Source: Ignavibacteriota bacterium (GTDB lineage Bacteria > Bacteroidota > Ignavibacteria > Ignavibacteriales > Ignavibacteriaceae). From it: DNA of 64,000 bases. Both the position numbers and the translations under genes were made by a program. The first letter of the stretch is position 1. Each line of letters starts with the position of its first letter. Positions 9,900 through 17,919 of the stretch are shown one piece after another. Under the pieces are notes generated by a model that was not told the origin of the DNA, made no database searches, and saw only the letters and a program-made list of their open reading frames with translations. The stretch covers positions 2,021,985 to 2,085,984 of the forward strand of contig CP053446.1 in NCBI GenBank assembly GCA_013285405.1, given 5' to 3'.

Positions 9900-12836
9900 A
9901 TGAAAATTATATGCAAATTCTTACTGGCACTTTGGGTTTATCTGCCTGTCTTCGCACAAATAACGGAAATATCAAAACTTCCCGTTCAGGACAATTCACA
10001 ATCAATTAATGAATCAGCTCTGGTCTGGCTTACAGAAAATGAAATGATCATTTTCTTTGTAAACGAAACGCAGGATACAATTTTCTCAACAAGAAGCACT
10101 AACCGGGGTGCTGCTTGGCAGGTACCTGAAATTGTTCAGGATATAAATCTATTATCATTCCAAGATGCCATTTACCTCACTACACTTCAAACCTCATCAG
10201 GGAGAATATTGCTTGTTTGGAGTATTAGAAGTGAAACAATGAAATTAATATATTCTGATGATAAAGGTTTGACATGGTCATCTCCAATAGATATTTTAGG
10301 TGGGGGCTACCCATTATTTCAAAAAAACTCTTCTTATCTTAATCTTACACTGTGGACTAACAATGAAATATGTCTGAGTTTTTACAGTCCTCAAGACGGC
10401 AGTTATTATAAATTAAGTTTTGACGATGGATTGACTTGGAGTACAGATGCATTTGAATTCCCAAGACCACCTCAATTCAGGTCATTGGATCTTACAATCA
10501 TTTCTATTAGCTCAGATACTTTGATAGGTATATACGAAAAAGCAATTAACGAGTTCAATGGTATCTTTTACAGATTGAGTACAGACCATGGACTCAGCTG
10601 GTCTGATCCTTTTGTTATTGCTGATGAGGTTTATCATGAAACAAGACCAAAAGTTTCAATATTAGATAATGGAAACATTATGGTTGTTTATCAGAGAGAC
10701 AAAGTTAAAGTTGCAACTAACTACGGCGAAAAGGATATTTACTTCAAAGTGAGCAGTGATAATGGAATCTCATGGTCTGAGGAAAATAAATTTACGAAGT
10801 ATATTGGCGAGGATAACTCACACAGCGTTTCAACACTTAACAATAAAACATTTATTTCGTTTGCTACTGAAAGATATTCAGAAATTGTTCCTGCAGAATA
10901 TCATTATAATTTAGCGTATGGTGTTATCCAAGAGTCTCAAGATAAATTTACACCACCAAAAGTTTATTACGCATATGCACCACCTGAACTGAAAGATTTA
11001 GTGAATGAAACTTTTGTTTATCAACTTACTGTTATTGATGACGAAGCAGTTAAGTCAGTAGAAGTAATGTTAGAAGATTCAGTTTATATCGGAGAGGCTT
11101 TTGATGATGGGCTGCACAATGATGGAGCAGCAAATGATTCTGTCTTTGCAAACACTTTTCCATTGCTTAACCCCAGATATATTTATGGATATAATTTCAA
11201 TGTAAATAAAATTGAACTGCCAATGAACAATGCCGGACTTCTGGCTGATATTATGATAAGGTATGGTATTGAAGCAACGGTGATTCCATCTGATTATGGA
11301 GAAAATAAGTCAGCTTACAAAAACGATATTTCATTTAGCGGAACAAGTTCATTAGGAAAGTATGACGATGTAGGTTTTCTCTTCTCATCTGGTTTCTTTC
11401 TATCGGGCTATACTAATGGATCTAAGTGGGCTAACGCCGTAGCATCAGCATCTCTGGTAGAAGATTATTTAGCTGGAACAGTTGGTTCTGATCCGGAAGA
11501 CCCGCTTTTTGGAATTTATGTTGTTAAAAGAGATGATATACCTTTTAGTTTGTCCTGGCAGGACTGGCAAAATGCGGTTTCACTGGGTGCAGAATTTTAT
11601 GACGGGGATGCAGATGGTGTCTATAATCCTATTGATAAAAATTTTAATGGGACCTGGGATTTGAATGAGGATATGCCGCCATTGATTGGAGATGTAATTG
11701 CATGGTGTGTTTATAATGATGGACTTCCGGCAAATCAACGCAGATGGCAATCAGAACCACAAGGAATAGAAATAAGGCAAACGCTTTTTGCAGTAAATGA
11801 TCCGGCATTAGAGAATGTTATTTTCATTAAATACAATATTCTGAATACGGGTTCGGCAGCTCAATTGATGGATTCAGTTTATTTCGGAATTTGGGAAGAT
11901 GGTGATGTTGGTGATGCAACTGATGACATGGTTGGCTGCGACACTTTGCTTCAATCTGGTTTCTATTATTCAAATGTACCTGACTGGGAGTATGGTGAAA
12001 ATCCGCCATCGTTTTTTACTACGCTTTTACAGGGACCAATAATCAAAACAAATAATCCGGCAGATACAGCTTATAATTTTTATGGAGAATTAATAGGAAG
12101 AGAAAATTCTGTTGAAGCTAAAAATCTTAATATAACTTCGAGCATCTTTCACTTAGGAGGTGTCGTAGTGGCAGGTGATCCTAATGATGCAAATGAGGCA
12201 AGAAATTATTTGGAAGGAAAAACCCGTGTCGGAAATTATCCTAATCCCTGTACATTCCCATTTTGCCAGGTAAGGGGAGGAGTAGATTGTCAGCAGGTCA
12301 ATCCGTACTTTTGGGCATCTGGAGACCCAATCACGGATGTTGGCTGGATTGATACGCAAAATAGAGACCATAGAAATTTAGTAAGTACCGGTCCATTCAA
12401 ATTAGAAAAAGATAACCCACAGGAAATAATTATTGCTTATGTAATTGGCAGAGGAACTGATCCGCTTAACTCAATAACTGTTGCAAGAGAAAATGTTCAG
12501 CGAGCAATTGAAGAATATGAAAGCAACTTTGCAACTATGACTTACACACCACCACCTGCAACAAATCCGGTTACGAGTTATGTGCTTTATCAGAATTATC
12601 CAAATCCATTCAACCCAAATACGACAATAAGATACGAACTCCCGCAGGATGGGCAAGTTACAATAGAAATATTTGATATACTTGGTCAAAAAGTTAAAAC
12701 AATATTAAACGAATTTAAGAAAGCTGACAGGTACGAAGTAACTTTCAGTTCAACAGGACTGGCAAGCGGAGTTTACATTTATCAATTGAGAGTGAATGAT
12801 TTCATCACAAGTAAAAAAATGATTGTGTTGAGATAA
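9900..12836 (+). CDS. T9SS cargo: sialidase-like (BNR) domain fused to paralogous cargo domain
   Basis: 978 aa. A signal peptide (about 1-19, ending VFA) precedes a sialidase/BNR-type propeller at about 25-345, seen in five or more Asp-box-like turns such as 'STNRGAAWQ', SDDKGLTWS, SFDDGLTWS, STDHGLSWS and 'SSDNGISWS'. From about residue 435 it matches the next gene along its length (FLFSSGF.LSGY, 'WANAVASASLVEDY', 'NDGLPANQRRW', 'GIEI.QT.FA'), including an Asp/Asn-rich calcium-loop-like stretch 'DGDADGVYNP'. It ends in a T9SS type A sorting domain (YQNYPNPFNP about 20-80 residues before the C-terminus, final KKMIVLR). The sialidase active-site Arg triad was not traced, so enzymatic activity is unproven. 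Likely surface-exposed or secreted. Confidence 0.8.
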   Translation: MKIICKFLLALWVYLPVFAQITEISKLPVQDNSQSINESALVWLTENEMIIFFVNETQDTIFSTRSTNRGAAWQVPEIVQDINLLSFQDAIYLTTLQTSSGRILLVWSIRSETMKLIYSDDKGLTWSSPIDILGGGYPLFQKNSSYLNLTLWTNNEICLSFYSPQDGSYYKLSFDDGLTWSTDAFEFPRPPQFRSLDLTIISISSDTLIGIYEKAINEFNGIFYRLSTDHGLSWSDPFVIADEVYHETRPKVSILDNGNIMVVYQRDKVKVATNYGEKDIYFKVSSDNGISWSEENKFTKYIGEDNSHSVSTLNNKTFISFATERYSEIVPAEYHYNLAYGVIQESQDKFTPPKVYYAYAPPELKDLVNETFVYQLTVIDDEAVKSVEVMLEDSVYIGEAFDDGLHNDGAANDSVFANTFPLLNPRYIYGYNFNVNKIELPMNNAGLLADIMIRYGIEATVIPSDYGENKSAYKNDISFSGTSSLGKYDDVGFLFSSGFFLSGYTNGSKWANAVASASLVEDYLAGTVGSDPEDPLFGIYVVKRDDIPFSLSWQDWQNAVSLGAEFYDGDADGVYNPIDKNFNGTWDLNEDMPPLIGDVIAWCVYNDGLPANQRRWQSEPQGIEIRQTLFAVNDPALENVIFIKYNILNTGSAAQLMDSVYFGIWEDGDVGDATDDMVGCDTLLQSGFYYSNVPDWEYGENPPSFFTTLLQGPIIKTNNPADTAYNFYGELIGRENSVEAKNLNITSSIFHLGGVVVAGDPNDANEARNYLEGKTRVGNYPNPCTFPFCQVRGGVDCQQVNPYFWASGDPITDVGWIDTQNRDHRNLVSTGPFKLEKDNPQEIIIAYVIGRGTDPLNSITVARENVQRAIEEYESNFATMTYTPPPATNPVTSYVLYQNYPNPFNPNTTIRYELPQDGQVTIEIFDILGQKVKTILNEFKKADRYEVTFSSTGLASGVYIYQLRVNDFITSKKMIVLR

Positions 12837-12873
12837 AAGTAATCAATAAATATTATTAAGAATGGAGGAAGAA

Positions 12874-14637
12874 ATGAAAACAACGATTTTCAAAAAAGAA
12901 ATTCTTTTCTGGTTCTTCCTGATTTTCCTGATTGGCTATTCAGGAACTTTCAGCCAGAATGTTGGTTCAGCAACATACATACAGGTAAATGATATTTATC
13001 TGCCATTCAACAACAAAGGAATTATAGCAGATGTGAATGTTCCACCGCTTGGCTCGACAGGTCAATTTGCAGGCGGCACTTTTTTATTTTCTTCTGGTTT
13101 TTGGCTGAGTGGTTACTCAAATGATTCTCTCTGGGCTAATGGAGTCGCATCTGCTTCACTTGTAGAAGATTATGTTGCAGGAACAGTTGGAATGAACCCA
13201 AACGACCCTAAAGCATCGATCTATAAATTAACCTCATCTGATATTCCATTCGGACAAAGTTGGCAGGATTGGATTGATGCTGTTGATCTTGGCGCAGATT
13301 TTTATGATGGGAACGAAGATGGTATTTACAATCCTGTTGACCTCAACGGAAACAACCAGTGGGATCCTGATGAGGACAAGCCTGATTTAATTTTGGATGA
13401 AACATATTGGTGTGTTTTCAACGATGGACTTCCTGCAAACCAGAGAAGATGGGAAGAAGAACCTTTTGGTATTGAGATAAAACAAACAATTTTTGCTGAA
13501 GCTTCTTCAGGTGCAACTAATAATCTAGTATTTGTCAGATATAGAATTAAAAATACCGGGGCGGTTGCAGATACATTAAAAGAAGTTTATTTCAGTATGC
13601 AGGCTGATGCAGATGTCGGAGATCCAACTGACGATCTTTATGGATGTGATACTACCAGACAAGCAACTTACTATTACAATAATTCGATCGATCAGGTTTA
13701 TGGTAATCAGGTCCCTTCATTTATGATGGATATGTTGACTGGACCTGTAGCTTATATTCCTGGTGAAACTTTTATTGATATGAACGGAAATAATATTTAT
13801 GAAAATGGAGTGGATACTCCTTTAGATACAGCAGTTAATTATCTCGGACCAATTGGTATCACAATTTATCCTGGGGCAAAAAATTTAATTTTAAACTCGG
13901 CAGTTTGTCAATTTGGTGGTGACCCTGTTGTAAGAGAACCTGCAAACATTACTGAAGTGCGAAACTATATCTTCGGATTAACCGCAACCGGAACAATTGT
14001 AAATCCTTGTACGTTTGCGTATGGGCAGGTAGTTGGAATTCCCTGTAATCAGGTAAACCCATATTTCTGGTTTTCAGGTGATCCGGTTGCAAACATAGGA
14101 TGGATTTCAACTGATGAGCGTGATGTTCGTGGGAATGGAACAACAGGTCCATTCATTTTAGTGACAAATCAAGAAGTCGAGATACTAATTGCGTACGAAG
14201 TGGACAACAGCATAACACCGCTTGGCGGAATAACTGCAGTAAGATCAATCTCAGATGAAGTACAAACTTTTTATGAAAATAATTTTGGTTACCCAATTGT
14301 TTCTGTTGATGATGAGCAAGAAATAGTTTCTGAATTCAGGCTTGAACAAAACTATCCAAATCCATTTAATCCAAACACAAAAATAAAATTTACTATCCCA
14401 AATGTCATTGCGATCCGGCAATTGCCGGAGAAGCAATCTCAGTTAGTTACTTTGAAAATTTACGATATTCTCGGTAACGAAATTGCAACTTTGGTTAATG
14501 ACGAACTTTCACCGGGAGAGTATGAAGTTGAATTTAATACATCATCCATCAAACATCTTCCATCTTCCGGAATTTATTTTTATACTTTGAAAGCTGGTGA
14601 TTTCGTTCAGACGAAGAAAATGATTCTACTCAAATAA
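12874..14637 (+). CDS. T9SS cargo protein, paralogue of the preceding C-terminal half
   Basis: About 587 aa. The start at 12874 (MKTTIFKKE) is chosen because the earlier in-frame ATG at 12862 lies inside the sequence ATGGAGGAAGAA, whose GGAGG is the ribosome-binding site. A signal peptide (ending near TFSQ) leads into the domain shared with the upstream protein: 'FLFSSGFWLSGYSN', 'GVASASLVEDYVAGTVG', NDGLPANQRRW, DADVGDPTDDLYGCDT and Ca-loop-like 'DGNEDGIYNP'. The C-terminal sorting domain has QNYPNPFNP and final KKMILLK, so export by the Por/T9SS system is expected. Its sorting domain is interrupted by 15 extra residues encoded by a palindromic repeat (see 14404-14440). Function of the shared domain is unknown. 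Confidence 0.8.
   Translation: MKTTIFKKEILFWFFLIFLIGYSGTFSQNVGSATYIQVNDIYLPFNNKGIIADVNVPPLGSTGQFAGGTFLFSSGFWLSGYSNDSLWANGVASASLVEDYVAGTVGMNPNDPKASIYKLTSSDIPFGQSWQDWIDAVDLGADFYDGNEDGIYNPVDLNGNNQWDPDEDKPDLILDETYWCVFNDGLPANQRRWEEEPFGIEIKQTIFAEASSGATNNLVFVRYRIKNTGAVADTLKEVYFSMQADADVGDPTDDLYGCDTTRQATYYYNNSIDQVYGNQVPSFMMDMLTGPVAYIPGETFIDMNGNNIYENGVDTPLDTAVNYLGPIGITIYPGAKNLILNSAVCQFGGDPVVREPANITEVRNYIFGLTATGTIVNPCTFAYGQVVGIPCNQVNPYFWFSGDPVANIGWISTDERDVRGNGTTGPFILVTNQEVEILIAYEVDNSITPLGGITAVRSISDEVQTFYENNFGYPIVSVDDEQEIVSEFRLEQNYPNPFNPNTKIKFTIPNVIAIRQLPEKQSQLVTLKIYDILGNEIATLVNDELSPGEYEVEFNTSSIKHLPSSGIYFYTLKAGDFVQTKKMILLK
14404..14440. repeat. Palindromic interspersed repeat inside a coding region
   Basis: The segment begins GTCATTGCGA and ends GAAGCAATCTC, with a perfect 16-bp palindrome TCCGGCAATTGCCGGA at 14414-14429 and outer arms ATTGC (14407-14411) and GCAAT (14433-14437). 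The form 'GTCATTGCGA ... GAAGCAATCTC' is a widespread intergenic bacterial palindrome. Here it is read in frame as VIAIRQLPEKQS within the T9SS sorting domain, between strand 1 (IKFTIPN) and strand 2 (VTLKIYDILG). Confidence 0.7.
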
Positions 14638-14680
14638 AAATCATTTTTAATAATATCCATTAATATAAATGGAGGAAGAA

Positions 14681-16333
14681 ATGAAAATAATATTTGCAAT
14701 TTTATTTATAGGATATGCAATAAATGTTTATTCACAGGGGAATGGTCATCCTTTGACATATGATGATTTTGACACTTTGGACGTGAACAATATTCAGTTG
14801 GTAACTTCGAATGTTGGAAACTGTGATGGAGCTAAATGGTTGGAGCTTGCGCCTAATAATCAGCAAGGTTATGGCGACTGGATCATTTTTGATCATGGTC
14901 CCTGGTTGGTTGGTAAAGTCAATGGTGAACCTATACTTTCAATCATTCAATGGTGGAAAGCATGGAACTACTCACCAGGTCCTATTATTAATGGTCAGGC
15001 TGCAATGCTTATTCACCCTGAGGATTCATTAAAATACAGAACTTATAAAATAACTCAAGGTGATGATGATACTAATCCTGATTATGCTGAATGGCCTGTT
15101 GAATATGGTGCGCCTGTAAAACCAAATGGAGATCCCTTAATCAAAGGATATCAGACTATTTGGAGTGCATATAATTCTTTCGATACTACTGCAACAATTT
15201 TCAGTGGTCTTTGGAATGGACCTTTGACAAGCTATCCGGTTGAAATTCATCAGACAGTTTTCGCAAAAAATGGTTTTGAAAGTGATTCGGTAGATATTTT
15301 ATCTAATGTTGTTTTTCTAGAATGGGAGATAATTAATAAGAGTAACTCAGTAATAGACTCGGCTTATTTTGGTTTTTGGTCAGATATTGATTTTAATGGA
15401 GCAGTTGACAACAATCCTGGAGTTGACACTTTAAGGCAAATAGGATACTGCTGGAATGACCAAGAAAATATTTGGGACTCACTTTATCCGGCAGTGGGAT
15501 ATGTGCTATTGTTCGGTCCTGCTGTTGACTCACCTGGGAATACAGCAACTTTTAAGGGAAGAAATTTACCTGATCATAAAAATCTTCAGTTGAATGCGTT
15601 TCGAGGTATTGGTGATGATTCAATTTGGAATATGCCTCTGATAGCTCCGGTTCGTTCAATGCTCGAATCGCAATATGTAGCAAATGGGCTTCAAGCAGAT
15701 GGAAATCTGATTATAAATCCAATTACTAATCTTCAAACGACTTTTCCGTTTTCAGGTGATCCCGTAACTGGAGAAGGATGGATATATAATCTTGTTACTT
15801 CAGGCGGTGCAGGTTTTGTTTTTTTCTCCGGACCGTTTACAATTTCACCAAATGATACACAGTGGTCGATGATTGCTGTTGTTCCCGGATTAGGAACGGA
15901 TCGGCTTAACAGTATAACGAAGATGAGAAGAAAAGCAGAAATACTACATTCTTTACCCTATGATAGTCTTGCATTCGGTACTTTAAGTTATCCAATTACA
16001 GATGTTGAATATGAGGGAACATCTATACCAATGGAATTTAAACTCGAACAAAACTATCCTAACCCATTCAACCCAAGCACTAAAATAAGTTGGCAGTCGC
16101 CGATAGGTAGTTGGCAAACTTTAATAGTGTTTGATATTCTCGGACGGGAAATAGCAACGCTTGTTAATGAATATAGACCAGCAGGTAATTATGAAGTTGA
16201 GTTCAATGGTCATTCTGACGAAGGTCAGAATCTTCCAAGTGGTGTGTATTTTTATCAGCTAAGGATTCAAGGTCCTGAAACAAGTTCAGGACAAGGAATA
16301 ATCCAGACTAAGAAAATGATTCTACTCAAATAA
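14681..16333 (+). CDS. T9SS cargo protein, third of the tandem
   Basis: About 550 aa. As with the previous gene, the start is placed at 14681 (MKIIFAILF) because the in-frame ATG at 14669 is part of ATGGAGGAAGAA and the GGAGG serves as the ribosome-binding site. A short signal peptide ends near VYSQ. The body is a more diverged relative of the two upstream cargo proteins: 'DGPLIKGYQTIWSAYN'-like, 'YPVEIHQTVFA', VFLEWEIINKS, 'SAYFGFWSDIDF' and FSGDPVTGEGWI. It closes with a T9SS sorting domain (QNYPNPFNPSTKI to KKMILLK). The repeated gene leader ATGGAGGAAGAAATGAAA in both genes points to recent duplication. No enzymatic motif was recognised. Confidence 0.75.
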   Translation: MKIIFAILFIGYAINVYSQGNGHPLTYDDFDTLDVNNIQLVTSNVGNCDGAKWLELAPNNQQGYGDWIIFDHGPWLVGKVNGEPILSIIQWWKAWNYSPGPIINGQAAMLIHPEDSLKYRTYKITQGDDDTNPDYAEWPVEYGAPVKPNGDPLIKGYQTIWSAYNSFDTTATIFSGLWNGPLTSYPVEIHQTVFAKNGFESDSVDILSNVVFLEWEIINKSNSVIDSAYFGFWSDIDFNGAVDNNPGVDTLRQIGYCWNDQENIWDSLYPAVGYVLLFGPAVDSPGNTATFKGRNLPDHKNLQLNAFRGIGDDSIWNMPLIAPVRSMLESQYVANGLQADGNLIINPITNLQTTFPFSGDPVTGEGWIYNLVTSGGAGFVFFSGPFTISPNDTQWSMIAVVPGLGTDRLNSITKMRRKAEILHSLPYDSLAFGTLSYPITDVEYEGTSIPMEFKLEQNYPNPFNPSTKISWQSPIGSWQTLIVFDILGREIATLVNEYRPAGNYEVEFNGHSDEGQNLPSGVYFYQLRIQGPETSSGQGIIQTKKMILLK

Positions 16334-16361
16334 ATTACCTCATTTCAAAATAAATCATTTC

Positions 16362-16384
16362 AAAGCTCCGCAATTCGGGGCTTT
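16362..16384 (+). terminator. Intrinsic terminator-like hairpin after the T9SS cluster
   Basis: A 9-bp stem with one G-T wobble (AAAGCTCCG 16362-16370 with CGGGGCTTT 16376-16384) and loop CAATT, 28 nt after the stop of the third cargo gene. It is followed by an A/T-rich stretch. It separates the cargo cluster from the heptose operon. Confidence 0.6.
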
Positions 16385-16442
16385 ATAACCTCTCTATTTA
16401 TACTTATTTTAATTTTCAAATTTTATAATAATCAGGAATAAA

Positions 16443-17438
16443 ATGGTAGATATTTCTAATAAACGACTTGATGAATTAAAGAAAGGTTTCGATGGAAAAA
16501 GAATTGCAGTTATTGGTGATATGATGCTGGATGGTTATTTCTGGGGAGATGTTAAAAGAATTTCCCCTGAAGCTCCGGTCCCTGTGCTTGACGTTGAAGA
16601 TGAGTTTTTTCGCTTTGGCGGTGCAGCAAATGTCGCTTTGAATGTTTTAACTCTCGGAGGAATTCCTGTCCCGGTTGGTGTAATTGGTAATGATACTTAC
16701 GGTAATATTTTTTCTTCGTTACTTAAAGAAAAGAAAATTAATTCGGATGGAATTATAATTGATAGTGATAGACCAACAACTACAAAAACCAGGGTAATCG
16801 CGAACAATCAGCATGTAGTCAGGATTGATAAAGAAAGTAAAGTAAATATTAGTAATCATATTGAATCAAAGATTCTATACTTTCTCGAAAGTGTTCTCAG
16901 CAGTATTGACGGAATAATACTTCAGGATTACAATAAGGGAGTTTTAACTCCATCACTCATCTCAAAAATTATTTCAATCGCAAACAAAAAAAATATACTC
17001 ATCACAGTTGATCCTAAATTCGATAATTTTTTTGAATATAAAAACGTCACTGTAATAAAACCAAACAGAAAAGAAACTGAGACCATTCTTGGAATCAGAA
17101 TTAAGGATGATAAAGATATTTCATCCGCCGGAAGAAATCTTTTGCAAAAACTGAATTCGGAGTACGTGCTTCTCACACTTGGCGAAGGTGGAATTGCAGT
17201 TTTTGAAAAAGGCGGCAATGAAAGAAGAATGCCGACAAAAGCCAGAAAGGTTGCTGATGTTTCGGGTGCAGGTGATACCGTAATATCAACTCTTACTATT
17301 GGTCTTACTTCGGGTGCAAATATTTATGAAGCATGTTTCCTTGCTAATTATGCTGCGGGAATTGTGTGTGGTGAAGCCGGAATTGTCCCGATCGAAAAAG
17401 AAACTCTTTTTCAAACTGTACTAAAAGATAACTTATGA
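16443..17438 (+). CDS. rfaE1: D-glycero-beta-D-manno-heptose-7-phosphate kinase (HldE domain 1)
   Basis: 331 aa, PfkB/ribokinase fold. It phosphorylates D-glycero-D-manno-heptose 7-phosphate at C1 in ADP-heptose synthesis for the LPS inner core. Visible are 'VIGDMMLDGYFWGDVKRISPE' in pieces (signature of HldE kinases), FGGAANVALNV (substrate Gly motif) and the C-terminal PfkB signature DVSGAGDTV with catalytic Asp278. In enterobacteria this domain is fused to an adenylyltransferase as HldE; here the two are separate genes overlapping by 4 nt (ATGA). The start ATG at 16443 is preceded by a weak AGGA. Confidence 0.92.
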   Translation: MVDISNKRLDELKKGFDGKRIAVIGDMMLDGYFWGDVKRISPEAPVPVLDVEDEFFRFGGAANVALNVLTLGGIPVPVGVIGNDTYGNIFSSLLKEKKINSDGIIIDSDRPTTTKTRVIANNQHVVRIDKESKVNISNHIESKILYFLESVLSSIDGIILQDYNKGVLTPSLISKIISIANKKNILITVDPKFDNFFEYKNVTVIKPNRKETETILGIRIKDDKDISSAGRNLLQKLNSEYVLLTLGEGGIAVFEKGGNERRMPTKARKVADVSGAGDTVISTLTIGLTSGANIYEACFLANYAAGIVCGEAGIVPIEKETLFQTVLKDNL

Positions 17439-17914
17439 GTTCAGCAACTTCCCTGACTGAAATAAAAAAGATAAGATCAAAACTTAAAACCGAAGGACAA
17501 AAAATTGTTTTTACTAACGGAGTTTTTGATTTAGTTCATGCGGGTCATGTCGATTATCTCTCCAAAGCAAAAAAACTTGGCGATGTTCTTATCGTTGGCT
17601 TGAATTCTGATGATTCTGTTAAAAGAATTAAGGGCGATAGAAGACCTATTCTCAAGCAGGAAGAGAGAGCGTTTATTATCTCCAATCTCAAACCGGTTGA
17701 TTATGTAGTTCTGTTTGACGATGACACACCGGAAAAATTAATTTCTGAAATAATTCCTGATATACTTGTTAAAGGTGCAGACTGGTCAATTGAAAAAATA
17801 ATAGGCAAAGATATTGTTGAAAGAAATGGAGGCAAGGTGATGAACATCAAATTTGTCAATGATCAGTCAACTTCCAAAATAATTGATCTTATTGTTAAAA
17901 GATTTTCGAACTAA
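17435..17914 (+). CDS. rfaE2: D-glycero-beta-D-manno-heptose 1-phosphate adenylyltransferase (HldE domain 2)
   Basis: 159 aa nucleotidyltransferase of the cytidylyltransferase-like superfamily. The motifs are TNGVFDLVHAGHVDYL with the HxGH nucleotide signature at His35-His38, VGLNSDDSVKRIKGDRRP, and the C-terminal 'STSKIIDLI' variant of the ISSTxxI motif. It activates heptose-1-phosphate with ATP to ADP-heptose in the cytoplasm. Its start overlaps rfaE1, and tamB follows after 5 nt, so lipopolysaccharide core supply and outer-membrane assembly are transcribed together. Confidence 0.92.
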   Translation: MSSATSLTEIKKIRSKLKTEGQKIVFTNGVFDLVHAGHVDYLSKAKKLGDVLIVGLNSDDSVKRIKGDRRPILKQEERAFIISNLKPVDYVVLFDDDTPEKLISEIIPDILVKGADWSIEKIIGKDIVERNGGKVMNIKFVNDQSTSKIIDLIVKRFSN

Positions 17915-17919
17915 TAAAT

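Noticed and set aside
12862-12873. Upstream ATG giving MEEEMK at the start of the second cargo gene (and the same at 14669-14680)
   Set aside because: The ATG is inside ATGGAGGAAGAA, whose GGAGG is the ribosome-binding site for the next ATG; the signal peptide begins at that second Met.
9900-16333. CRISPR or direct-repeat array suggested by recurring QNYPNPFNP-coding DNA
   Set aside because: These are the sorting domains of separate secreted proteins, spaced by kilobases; no array of short repeats and spacers exists anywhere in the window.
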